This document shows positions 23,108-33,500 of a stretch of DNA of 64,000 nucleotides, piece after piece (position 1 is the first letter of the stretch; each line of letters opens with the position of its first letter). This stretch comes from Clytia hemisphaerica (lineage: Eukaryota; Cnidaria; Hydrozoa; Leptothecata; Clytiidae). The notes under the pieces were generated by a model. It worked only from the letters and a program-made list of their open reading frames with translations. It had not been told where the DNA came from and made no database searches. The position numbers and the translations under genes are program-made. Location: contig CACVBU010000682.1 of assembly GCA_902728285.1 (NCBI GenBank), forward strand, positions 339,970 through 403,969, in the 5' to 3' direction.

Positions 23108-24830
23108 AGAAATATCTCGCAAGTCATCAATGACGTAAGCAATTAACAAAAGAAAAAAAAGAAAGATCAAAGAGATTTTTTTAAACTAAGATTTAAGATA
23201 CCTTCGCCAATCTTGGGAATCTCCATTTTTCGATATTTTATTAGCGCTTTTCGTGACGATTACTCTCATATAAATCTTATCACCACCAGGATTGGCGAAG
23301 TTTGTGAAGTTGAAGCACACGAAGAATTGACTTTTTCAATCATCTGCGGTGGAGCTCAAGTTATCTGAAATTGGAATCGTCTAAAACACGATGTGTAATG
23401 AATTGTAACGAACGATGATTGTTGATTTTAAAGTCGTTAAAAGTGCGAAGTAATTATCTTGGGAATAAACGAACTGAAAATCAATTAAAACAATGTAACA
23501 AAAAAGTTACAGAATTATGTCAATTATGAACGACAGGTGAGACTTTTATTTATGGCTTTTATTCGCCAATACGATGACATAGTTTTTGGCTAATTTTACG
23601 AAAAGAAACACACCCCTGTCTCACATATCCCTCATATCTGTTAAAGAGTTTTTATGAATACGGCCGAAGAGTGGGGAAGCGGTACATCATATTATCTCAG
23701 TGACGCTTATTAAAAGGGACAAGGGGTGAAACTTTCCACCTCTTAGCGAGTTTATTTCGATTTTCCTTTTAGTTCAAGCTGCAAAAATATCTTGTTTCGA
23801 TGTTTTTCCATTCGATGTAATTTTTACTTAAAAAGGACGTGAGAATTTCGGTACGGTTTTCCTTTAAACTACCTTAAATTTCCATTTGATGAGATAGGGA
23901 TATGGAGGCCAAGTAGAAATAAAGAGCATTGAGAAATGGGAACTTTCATCGGGTAAAATTTGACAGGCTCGGAGATGCTTCGGTCGAGGTCTTGAAAAGG
24001 CTGAAAGATGCTTATAACGATACTAACGGTGTATTTTACCTTTTTCATAGTCCACCTGGATTTCAAAACTTCACCGAGACAGGGGTGTATAAATCTTACA
24101 TTTTACTTTAAGGAGACGGGGGTGTGTAAATGTTAATTTTTATTCCCAGTTTTACAGATGTTATTTTCTGTCTATAAACTTTCGCGAATGGCCCTTTTAA
24201 AAGAATTTTCAAAAAATGCTGTGGCAAAGGAATTTGTCCGCGCGGTCATATTTTTGGATGCGGAACATACGAAATTTAGAATACGGGCATTGTGAGATAA
24301 CGATGTTTCAGAACCCTGATCTTGCCACTCCATGCTCATTGCTAGGTCTCCAGTGGTCTAGATTGGATGAATCACAACAATTCTTCTCTCGTGCTATTTT
24401 GTTTTTTTCTTTTTCATTTCAGTCATTTTCATTTTTTATGGGAACACAATTGCAATATCATTTATCCAGATGACACGTGTATTTTCCACATTTCCACTGT
24501 CGTAATATCATAATGATACACATTCATTGGCGAAGTCAAGAATCTGGAAGCCTTCCGGAGAATACCTGTGTCAGAGATCCGGTGGAGCCCTGCAAAACCA
24601 TCCCCATTGTAAACTTCGAGCTGGAATATAGATTTTCTAACCCAATCGGGACAATACGATTAGATAGAAATTTTCATCCACACTGAATAAGCAAAAAGCT
24701 CCACCGGGGCGGCATTGAGACAGTGGTGCGTGTGGTGAGAGAATGAAAAGAACGCCCAGAAAGAAAAGAAAGACCAACGAAGTTACAGTATATATTCTAT
24801 TATAACTTGATTGTAATGATCAGTCCCTGG
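23108..24830. other. No gene seen
   Basis: Open frames at 23929-24111, 24216-24473 and 24477-24686 were inspected; none shows a family motif, low-complexity bias or conserved splice context that would justify a gene. A short inverted pair of TTCGCCAATC / GATTGGCGAAG lies at about 23204 and 23288. Confidence 0.4.
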
Positions 24831-25920
24831 TAAGAATTCTTGATATGATCTGAAAAGATCGTTGAAGATCTTTCAAGATCTTTAACAAGTAAGAATCTTA
24901 AAAAATCTTTGTAAGATCTTACAACGATTCTTAGGCAATCTTGAAAATTTCTTCCAACAAAAAGATCTTTAAAGATTTTGTAAAGAAATTGTAAAGAGTT
25001 GTCAAGATTCTTCCCGCATATTTATAGTAAGAAAATTTATTATTTCTTATTAAGTTCTTAAGCAGAATCTTGAGCCATAAAATATTTTAAGATTCTTTGC
25101 GTAACTTATAACGTTTTTATAAAGAGACTTTCCAAATCTTAACTAACTATTATGTACAAAGAAGCTTTAAGATTCTTAGTGGTTCTTATTAAGTTCGGGT
25201 TAAGAATCTTAAAAACATGTAAATTTCTGGTTATGATTGTTTTTCATAAGAAGGAGTCTTTAGACTCAAGGAGAGCAATCTCTTAGGATAGTATTTACGA
25301 ATCAGTTTTTGGTTAAATTCGAAATACGGTAAGTTTTTCTTGTGTGTGTTTGTTATCATTGATTGTATTATTAATGAAATAGGTGATTAATGAGAAGCAT
25401 TCACGAGGTCATCGGTTGAATGATGTTACTCGAGCAAAGCTTTCGGCCCTTATTCAATAACTGAAGGGGGATAGTAGTAGTAAGATTCCGTCAGCGACCG
25501 TAGTGCAGTGGTAGAGCATCCGGCTACGGTGCGCAAGGTTGTGGTTTCGACCCCCAGCCGGTTCAAACCAAAGATTCCCAAAATGGTACTTGGTACCTCT
25601 GTGCTTGATGCTCAGCAATTAAGAGAAGGATCAAGGGTAAGTGGAGCTATCAAGGGAGAAAGAGTGACGCCCTCCCCTACCTTCGGGTAGAACTGCTGGC
25701 GTAGACTTATTTTTACTTAAGATTCCGGCAAGATTCTTGAATCACTGTAAGGGACAAGAATCTTATTCAAAACTTATAAAAAAGTCTTATCAGATCGTCA
25801 AAGATCTTGAAAGATCTTGAAAGATCTTGGCACGTTCGTAGTAAGAAACTGAAAAAGAATAAGCAAAGTTTCTTGATAAGATCTTTTCAAGAACTTTTCA
25901 AGAATTTTTACCAGGGAGTG
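24831..25920. mobile_element. TIR element built from AAGATCTT-like words, entered by a SINE
   Basis: The termini CAGTCCCTGGTAAGAATTCT and, reversed, CACTCCCTGGTAAAAATTCT are inverted repeats. Almost the whole body outside the SINE consists of variants of AAGATCTT, AAGATTCTT and TTAAGAATCTT, including runs such as GAAAGATCTTGAAAGATCTT. A tRNA-derived SINE occupies 25491-25717. No coding capacity is seen and I could not find a target duplication for the outer element. Confidence 0.65.
25491..25717 (+). mobile_element. tRNA-derived SINE with 10-base target duplication
   Basis: The head GCGACCGTAGTGCAGTGG holds an A-box-like GTAGTGCAGTGGTAGAGC, followed by the B-box-like GTGGTTTCGACCCC, so an internal RNA polymerase III promoter is visible. 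The body ends with a T-rich tail. TAAGATTCCG occurs directly on both sides (25481-25490 and 25718-25727). The insertion lies inside the AAGATCTT element. It is unrelated in body sequence to the SINEs at 14604 and 22720. Confidence 0.85.
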
Positions 25921-26761
25921 ACCTCATTTTTAATTTTCGAGCCACTTTTTTAAATGTTTTATGTATTTCGTAACGTATATTATTTTATGAATTGTTAAAT
26001 TTAATAAAAAAGGTGGTTCTTATTTTCTTCTTCACGACTCTCAAGCAGCACGCTCTCCCTGAACAGCTCATAATGGTAACAATCGGTAACTAAATAAAGA
26101 AGAACAATTAAAAATACTATCATTCATATGACCGTTAGAAGATCCATGGTACAGTAGATTTTTCAGCTTCAAACTTTAGACAAATTGACAGTCGCTCAAA
26201 CTCAAAAAGCTCGTTAGATAAACTGCCGAAGTTACGGTGACAAGAAACAACGCACACTAATTGATGAGAAGCACAAAAAACAATCTAGATTTCAACATAG
26301 ATGAGATAATTGTTTCATACATATAACAATGTAACTTACATTGTCTCGGACACTTCTCAAGTTTAGTGAAAGCAGTCCGCAATGATTATGTGATATTGAC
26401 AAAACGTCTCGCTTCATTTGATCCGTTTTTCCTGAATAAAAATAAAGTAAAAACATCATTTGAACTTGAACTTTCAAAGTATTGAAATCAACGGATCATC
26501 AGTCGCTTTTGTTAGCAGTGAAGTAAGTAAGTCTATAATCTTTAGTAAGAGAAAACGGATATGAATTTGATGCAGTGGTGTATTTAGGATTGTTAGGCAT
26601 CGCTGAATAGTATTCTATATGATATAAAAAAGATTGAATGGGTGAAAAATTTTTCAATGGGCACAATACCTTATTAGATTTAAAGAATGAATCTTGTAAA
26701 GAAAAAATGAAAGCCCCGTTCATCTTCATTTTCCCCCGTTTTCACTTTAAAGTTGAAATTG
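25921..26761. other. No gene seen
   Basis: This A+T-rich spacer has small open frames on the minus strand (26292-26477, 26499-26729) that lack family motifs. Confidence 0.4.
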
Positions 26762-27062
26762 GCGTATTTGTCTGACGCGTTCTAGCTCATTTGCACAGGG
26801 TAGGGAAAAACCCAGGGGGTACTTAGGCAAATGGAAGTACGGTATGTGCCACCCTTAAGAGTACCTTTTTTGGATAAAGTCCCGGTAAGGGTCGGAAAAT
26901 TCACAAAATTTTCCTTTGTTTTCTCCTTTTTAGTCTCGTTAAGGGTCCGAGGGTCGAATGTCGGGCGGCACCCCCCTCGTCAGATCGCAACCCTAGGATC
27001 CTCCCCCCGGGGGAAAACCCGTTGCAAATGCACACCCCGTGCAAATGCCCAAGGATTTTTCT
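26762..27062 (-). mobile_element. Partial CAGTCACGG-family MITE hosting a second element
   Basis: Segments 26762-26803 (ACGCGTTCTAGCTCATTTGC, ACAGGGT) and 27013-27062 (CCGTTGCAAATGCACACCCC, GTGCAAATGC, AAGGATTTTTCTGACTG) match, in opposite orientation, the MITE at 56358-56766, where they are nearly adjacent. The left TIR of this copy is missing or decayed. The gap is filled by the element at 26813-27012. Confidence 0.6.
26813..27012. mobile_element. AGGGT-core group element nested in a MITE
   Basis: It starts CAGGGGGTACTTAGGC and ends in CCTCCCCCCGGGG. Interior words are CCACCCTTAAGAGTAC near the left and GTTAAGGGTCCGAGGGTCG near the right, so the motif array is short and weak. It sits in a copy of the CAGTCACGG MITE and is flanked by aaaaaccc and gaaaaccc, a probable 7-8 base duplication of hAT type. 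Confidence 0.55.
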
Positions 27063-27386
27063 GACTGCCAAATATAGTCCATCTAAAATCGATGCAAATT
27101 TATGCCAAATTCATTCCATAAAGGCAGGTGTCCACTTTCGTGCGAAGCATTTATGACATTAAGTTTTTCGAATATAGTCGCCTGGTATTCAACTTTTATA
27201 GCTTAAAAAGTCACTCACGCATTAAATGTAATGCGCCGTTTTTAATTCTCCTTTTGGAAAACGAAAGCTGTTATGCAAGTTACGATTGATTCGTTTTTTT
27301 ATACTACTTAATTGACAAGGAATTTACGATGTTCTCTACCGTTTTGACTTTCTTGACGTCACAACTATGTGTAAGTACTTTCGTTT

Positions 27387-27848
27387 ACATAATGAAAACA
27401 CACGGGTTTTACCAAGCTGTCCGTTGAGCCATCGCCGCACAGCAAACTCACGCAATTCATAACATGTTATACCGAACTGGCAAAAGACGGGGGTAATGTT
27501 ATTATAATATGGGTAAAAGTACACCTTTTTTTAACCTGACTGAAATTCGAGCTGTTACTAGCAACCCTGCGGGGCCCAAGGCGCCGAGTATGCACCCGGC
27601 ACAGTGACAAGGCGTTACTAGCAACCCTGACCCTACCTAACTGTTAGTCAATCAATTCCAAACAACAAAACCCCCGGAAAGGTGACTATCAGCGATCCGT
27701 GGATAAGAAAATAAAATAAAAAAATGAAGGTATCTTTGGGCGATCCGATATAACTCTCTCCCGGAGAGGATCATATCAGTGATTTCGACCTTACTATTAT
27801 TCCTATCTATAAAGGAGGCTGTCAAAATTAGAAGACGGATGTCGACAT
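27387..27848 (+). repeat. Composite repeat sharing head and tail with the 22720 SINE
   Basis: The first 28 bases, ATGAAAACACACGGGTTTTA then CCAAGCTG, match the head of the 22720-23107 repeat. The last ~150 bases (TTTGGGCGATCCGATATAAC, TTAGAAGACGGATGTCGACA) match its tail. The middle is unrelated and contains a G+C-rich stretch with a direct repeat GTTACTAGCAACCCTG (about 27553 and 27613). It is either a replaced middle or two overlapping insertions. Confidence 0.5.
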
Positions 27849-28644
27849 TACTTTTAGGTTCCAATTTTTTTTTGGACACTTTGGTGTGATTTTCAAACAA
27901 ATATGACGGTCTCAGGCAAAAATCGTAGGGTCAAAAATTAAAAAAAATTTTAGCTCGAGAAAAAAAAGACCTGTTGTATATTTTTGGAAAGCTCTCAAAA
28001 AATTAAGATTAGAGATATATTGCAAGTATAGGTGATTTCTGTACCTAACTCGAAATATATATCAAAATTACCAATATCAATCATTAAATCGTACTCTTCC
28101 TATCACGTCACAGATTGTTGATGTATGAGAAGTCATCACTAAACACTAATTAACATGCTTTCCACACGAAAAGATATCCAAATTAAAAAAACTTTTTGCG
28201 TGCAAGGGTTTTTTTAGTTGGCCTTTACCGTGAACCAAAAATAATAAAAAGAACCTGGTTTCCTTTTAAATTTAATGTGACTGCCATACCGCAAACAACT
28301 CCACCCAGCTGTCTGGGTGATCAAAATGAAAATAAGGAGACAAATGAGTGTGCGGCCTCTTGGTGCCTCGAGTGTGTGCTTACAACGATAAGTAATAAGA
28401 AAGCGCGCAAATAATTTTTATCACATGACTGGCAGCGTAGTAAAGTTATAAAATGTTAATGACGGACACAAAAAAATGTGCAAGCACGTTTCATGTTGTT
28501 TGAAATGGCTTCCCATTTGAATGTTTTTTATTGAAAGAATTGAAATGTTTTAACAGAACTTCTCGCTTGATGGATGAACTTGTTCGATATAAGTATATTT
28601 ACCAAGAATTTTATTAAAGGTTTGTTTTTACTATTTTGCAGATC

Positions 28645-29085
28645 CTGTGTTGAGATTAAAGGGGGTGTTGATAATAGATGAATCTACAGTATAATGCATA
28701 ATGCATCCTGTCAGTATAGCCCTAACTCTCCATACAAAATTTACGGGAAACACATATTTGGATTTTATACTCAATGCTGCACACAAGCACAAGAAGCTAA
28801 AATCCCACAGAAGCAGGATAAAAATCAGTTTGCAAAAAAGAGTCACATAGAAGATTTTTCAAATTCACTTTTCTATTTTCCCTTTTTTTTTTTGCAAAAA
28901 TTCCAGAAATAAAAATAAAGGGATAGTGATAATTGAGCACTACAGTATCCATTGATGATCCGGGGCACTATATATATTCTATCAGTGTAGCTCTAATCCT
29001 TCAGAGAAAATACAATATAAAGAAAACGCATTTATTGGACTTTTCTGTGGGCCAATGCTGCACTTTCGATTTCACCTAAATGTGA
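28645..29085. repeat. Diverged tandem duplication of about 265 bases
   Basis: Two adjacent segments share, in the same order, AAAGGG, TGATAAT, CTACAGTAT, a TCAGTRTAG block, CTAA, and an AATGCTGCAC block. They have drifted apart strongly. Nothing indicates that it is coding, although it lies about 1.4 kb upstream of the first recognised exon of gene A. Confidence 0.45.
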
Positions 29086-30446
29086 TTGGTTTGAAAGTAG
29101 ATGAGTTTTAAATCATTCAACATGACATTGCAACTAGCAAAAGGTCTATTGTGTAAAGCTTTAATCACCCTGTGTACTCCTAACTTTAGAAAATGATTGA
29201 AAATGTTGTCCACCCGTCCTGTGTGAGGGAGTTTGCAGGTGTTTTAACTCAAAATGATACCCTGGAGCAGACAAATTTGAGATCATTTGTAATTCAATTT
29301 AGGCAGAAATAAGGTGTTGTTGGCAAACTGAACAAAAAAAGTTTTGCAGAGAAAACACTCAAACTACTGAAATCAAGTCAAAGTATTGCAAACATTAGTG
29401 ATTCTAATCAAGGTTTATTAAAGGTTTTCTGCAAAGTTCAAAGCTCATTTCTTTAAAGGGATAATCAGATGGTTTGAGATATTTGGCCTGCAGATCCCTT
29501 TCATGGTCCATTTTTGTCAAACTGTTTCATATATCATATAAGACATTCATGCTTCAACTTTTTTTCACTTTTAGCAAGAAAACGATATAGTTTTTTAATG
29601 TAAAGAACCGATATTTTGAGAAATCAATTTTTGGAAAGTAGTGAGGCCAGTGTGGGCCAATAAAATAATTGTACACTTTTTGCAAAAAAACATTAAATTT
29701 GGCACAGACCTAAATAAACAATTTCTGTCCGGGAGCCCAAATAAATTTTTCCTTTTTTTCCCTGTTTCAGCCCACTTTCTGCAGACATCAGCGAAAAAAT
29801 GTTAGCCTAGAGGTCATCTCGGAAAATATGGCCATTTCATATATCGTTAGATCGGAAATTGTATACGTAGTTTCCAAAAAAGGATTATCTAATACCGTAA
29901 AAATCAACCCAATAAAAGTTATTCATCCTCTAACTAGGGTTAATGAATAAAAGTAGAGCCCAGACCTCCCAAACCAGCCCTTACAGAGACTAAACTTTCG
30001 AATTTAGGAGCGAAAAATTGGATTTTTGCAAAGGAGATTAAATTAAGCAACCTTTGACCAAGGGAATTTAAAATTGATTGAAGAAACTTAATAATTTTCC
30101 CTCATTGTTACCTTTTCTGGGCAAGAACATTATATGGCAAATTTGCGCAACCACTGAAACCTTTTCTTAGGGAAAGCCTGGGAAAGCTTGCATTGTTTGA
30201 TGCAGTGATCATCTCGCAATCAGGGTTTTGCTTAACTGGTGGTCTTAGAGAGACTCAAAATATTTATTATTATTATTATAGTATTATTATTTTATGACCT
30301 AATAACTAAAAATGTTTATTTTTGGGAACTTGCCTACTAGTACTGTAAAACATTTTATTGATTTAAGACAAAGATGGCACACTGTATCAGACGGACTTGA
30401 GTAAGATTAGTAAAATCATTTTGATAAATTATTTCTAATTTTTCAG
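29086..30446. other. No exon identified upstream of gene A
   Basis: The first recognised exon of gene A starts in phase 0 after a splice acceptor, so at least one upstream exon with the initiator Met must exist. I searched this stretch by eye and could not find one that I can support. A TTA/ATT microsatellite lies near 30260-30290. Confidence 0.4.
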
Positions 30447-30500
30447 AATGATGGCAAAAATGAAGATACAATAGAAGCAGATGATCCCTTGGATGAAAAT
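30447..30500 (+). CDS. Gene A, first recognised exon
   Basis: This 54-base exon lies between acceptor TTTTTCAG and donor GTATGT. It encodes an acidic run (NDGKNEDTIEADDPLDEN), as does the paired exon of gene B. Both boundaries are phase 0. It is too short to be convincing alone; the match in position, phase and acidity to gene B supports it. Confidence 0.7.
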
Positions 30501-33500
30501 GTATGTGAAATAAATTCTTTAACTTTTTAAGCCTTGTCTTTTCCACTTTGACCTTGTCTTAATGAAATGCATCCTTTTAAAAAAAGATGTAAGGGTTAAG
30601 TAGTAACTCAGTATATTATTTGTTAGAGTTCAGGTATTGGTTAAAGAACGCAAAGCAAAACAAGAATTAGTACACGCTTAATTAAATGGAATTTCAGTTG
30701 TTTTTCATCATCCAATCTTGACCACCCACCTGGCATTGATCCCTACATCAAACTACCGATCCGACCCCACCTTAATGAATAAAATTGCCCACAGAAAAAA
30801 ACTCGAACTTTTACTTCACACGTATATTACAATCCTACTTGGATTCTTTTTAGGATAATCCTGACGGTCAATATCTCAATGTCAAACGAAACGATGATAA
30901 AGTTCAATTAAAATTAAATATTTCTTGGCAGCCCAATGGTTCAAACGAATACATTTCAATCAAACGATATATTGACGCAAATTACCACAATGCAGAAACA
31001 GTGTTTCAGAATGCATTAAAAGATGAAATATTTACTTATATTGTTGAGAATACTAAAGATGATAAGAAAGATCCTGATTTGATAAAGGCTGTGCGACAAA
31101 TGATAAATACTCCTGAAAAGGTCCCATTCTACAAACTATATCAAAACAAACTGAATAAATGTGCCATCAAAGCCAAGCTAGACAGAGGTGATGACCCTCT
31201 AGCGCAGGATGAAAAGCTTGGTGAAACATTTTTGCATTTATTGTGTGGTGGAAAAAGAAGGGATAGGCAAATTATGAGAGATATTGTGACGATGATTTGC
31301 GAGAAAGCGCCTTACATTAAGACCAAAAGGTCCAAAAAAGGCAAGACCCCATACCAGCTGGCTAAAATGACACATAAAAACGATATCCTACATCTATTAG
31401 GTAAGAATCATATTACAGTAGAGTTTCCTTAACTCAAACGATCAGATATAACAGGAAATCGTTCAATTAAAGACCGACGTCCAAGTTATATCCAGGGGGT
31501 ATCGAGTCAGTGTACTGGCCCATAGCTGGTGGGGTGGTGTATTTTTTAGATTAAATTGAGTTAGTACAGTGTACTAAAAGGGTGGTCCTCTGAGAAAAGT
31601 ACAATGAAAAAGTTAGTACAGTGTACTAAAAGGGTGGTCCTCTGAGAAAAATACAATGAAAAAGTTAGTACAGTGTACTAAAAGGGTGGTCCTCTGAGAA
31701 AAATACAATGAAAAAGTTAGTACACTGTACTAAAAAGGGTGGTGTTCTGAATTGATACACACTGAGAAGTTAGTACATTGTACTAATGGACCGCCAGGTC
31801 CAAGATGGTCCGAGACCTTCAGGTCAAGGCTGGTTAAGCTATACAAATTGGTACACTGATTTTCTCCCAATGTTTCCTGTTTACTTGATTGGATTTGTTT
31901 CAGAGTTGCAGCATGCGCAAGTGGAGACCGGCCTTAATTCCAATCTTGTTTACGTTTTCTTTAAGGCCCTATCTACATTATGGCAACAACAAGAATTTAA
32001 ATGTGTAAACGTTCGAATCGAAGCTTTCAAGTTTTATAAAAACAAATTCGCTCTATTGTTTTATGTTTTTTAGTTTTGTTGGATTGATGTTAATTGAAAA
32101 AAATCTGTATATAAGTGAAATCACCGGGGGGAGGGGGTGAAAATGACCGTACGTTTGGCCAAAAATCAGGTCCCTAAAATCGGTCCCTTACAGTGCAGGA
32201 AAAATTTGGCTGAAGATTGACCCTTATAGTGTCATTTTTCGAAATTTTTTGCCCTTTTCAGGGCAAAATTTTTTGAAATTTCTCAAATTTTACCTCAAAA
32301 TTTGGTATTTTATAAAATTTTACACCCTTACAGTGCACTTTTTCCCACTTGCTCACAAATCAACCCTTACAGTGCACTTTCCAAAGTCCAAAAAACCTAC
32401 CCTTAATGGCCGCACGTCCGGTAAGTCACTTACCTGGAGTAACTCAAAGTTGGTTTTGAGTGTTTTGACGTGCTAATTTCAGCTAATTTCACTGTATTTG
32501 ATTGACTTTGCTTTGTCTGTTTCATTGTTTCAGTGTTTGTACTATATAAGGATTCAAGTATCTTAATATTCAAATCTTTCCTTTTATATAATTTGGTGCT
32601 TTTCCTAGCAAAATGCTTCAAAACCTTTGTATATGGTGGCAATTAAACTTATCTGGCTAAGAAGAAATTAGAACAGTGCACTATAAGGGGTAGTTTCTAA
32701 ACTTATCTGATCGAAAAAACAGCTAGTACAGTGTACTAAAAGGGTAGTATCAAAAATCCGGTCATGGAGAAGTCAGTACAGTGTACTGAAAGGGTGGTAA
32801 TAAAAATCTAGTTGCGGAAAAACGTCAGTACAGTGTACTGAAAGGGTGGTATCAAAGCTCCGGCTGTGGAAGAAAGTTTGTACAGTGTACTAAAACTAAA
32901 AGGGTGGTGTCAAAGCCCCGAACGTGAAAAAAAGTTAGTACAGTGTACTAAAAGGGTGGTGTCAAAGCCCCGACCGTGGAAGAAAGTTAGTACAGTGTAC
33001 TAAAAAGGGTGGTGGTCTAATTTTTTTGAAAAAATCCAAAAAATCAAGTACACTGACTTGGTACCCCCCCCTGCAGTTATATCTCATTGTATTTTGTATT
33101 TTGGGATATTTGCCTCCTTACTAAGCTCTCTCCAATAGTAAGGGGTTCGAGTTCCATTGTGTGCACATCACCCCCCCCCCCCCAGAATAGTGGGGGAGGG
33201 TTTGATGTTTTGGGTCGGAAATTTCCAGGTGGGATTTGGAAATTTTCAGGCTTTAGGTGGGAGAAAGTTAAGGTGGAGATTAATTTCTTTAGGTGGGATT
33301 TTTGGTGTTTTGATAAAAGTTAATGTTAGTTTTTTCGTATTTCCAATTTAATTATAATTTTTTCTAAATTTCATATTCTATAAATAATTCTTTTACTATA
33401 CTAAACTTTTCTCCTTTTTATTTTTAAACAGTAAGAATTTTTGTTTAGTTAATCGAATTGGTATAATTTTTCGTTGGGATATCATTTTTTTTAGCTGGGA

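Noticed and set aside
25493..25565. tRNA gene on the plus strand
   Set aside because: It is the head of a SINE with a perfect 10-base duplication on both sides.
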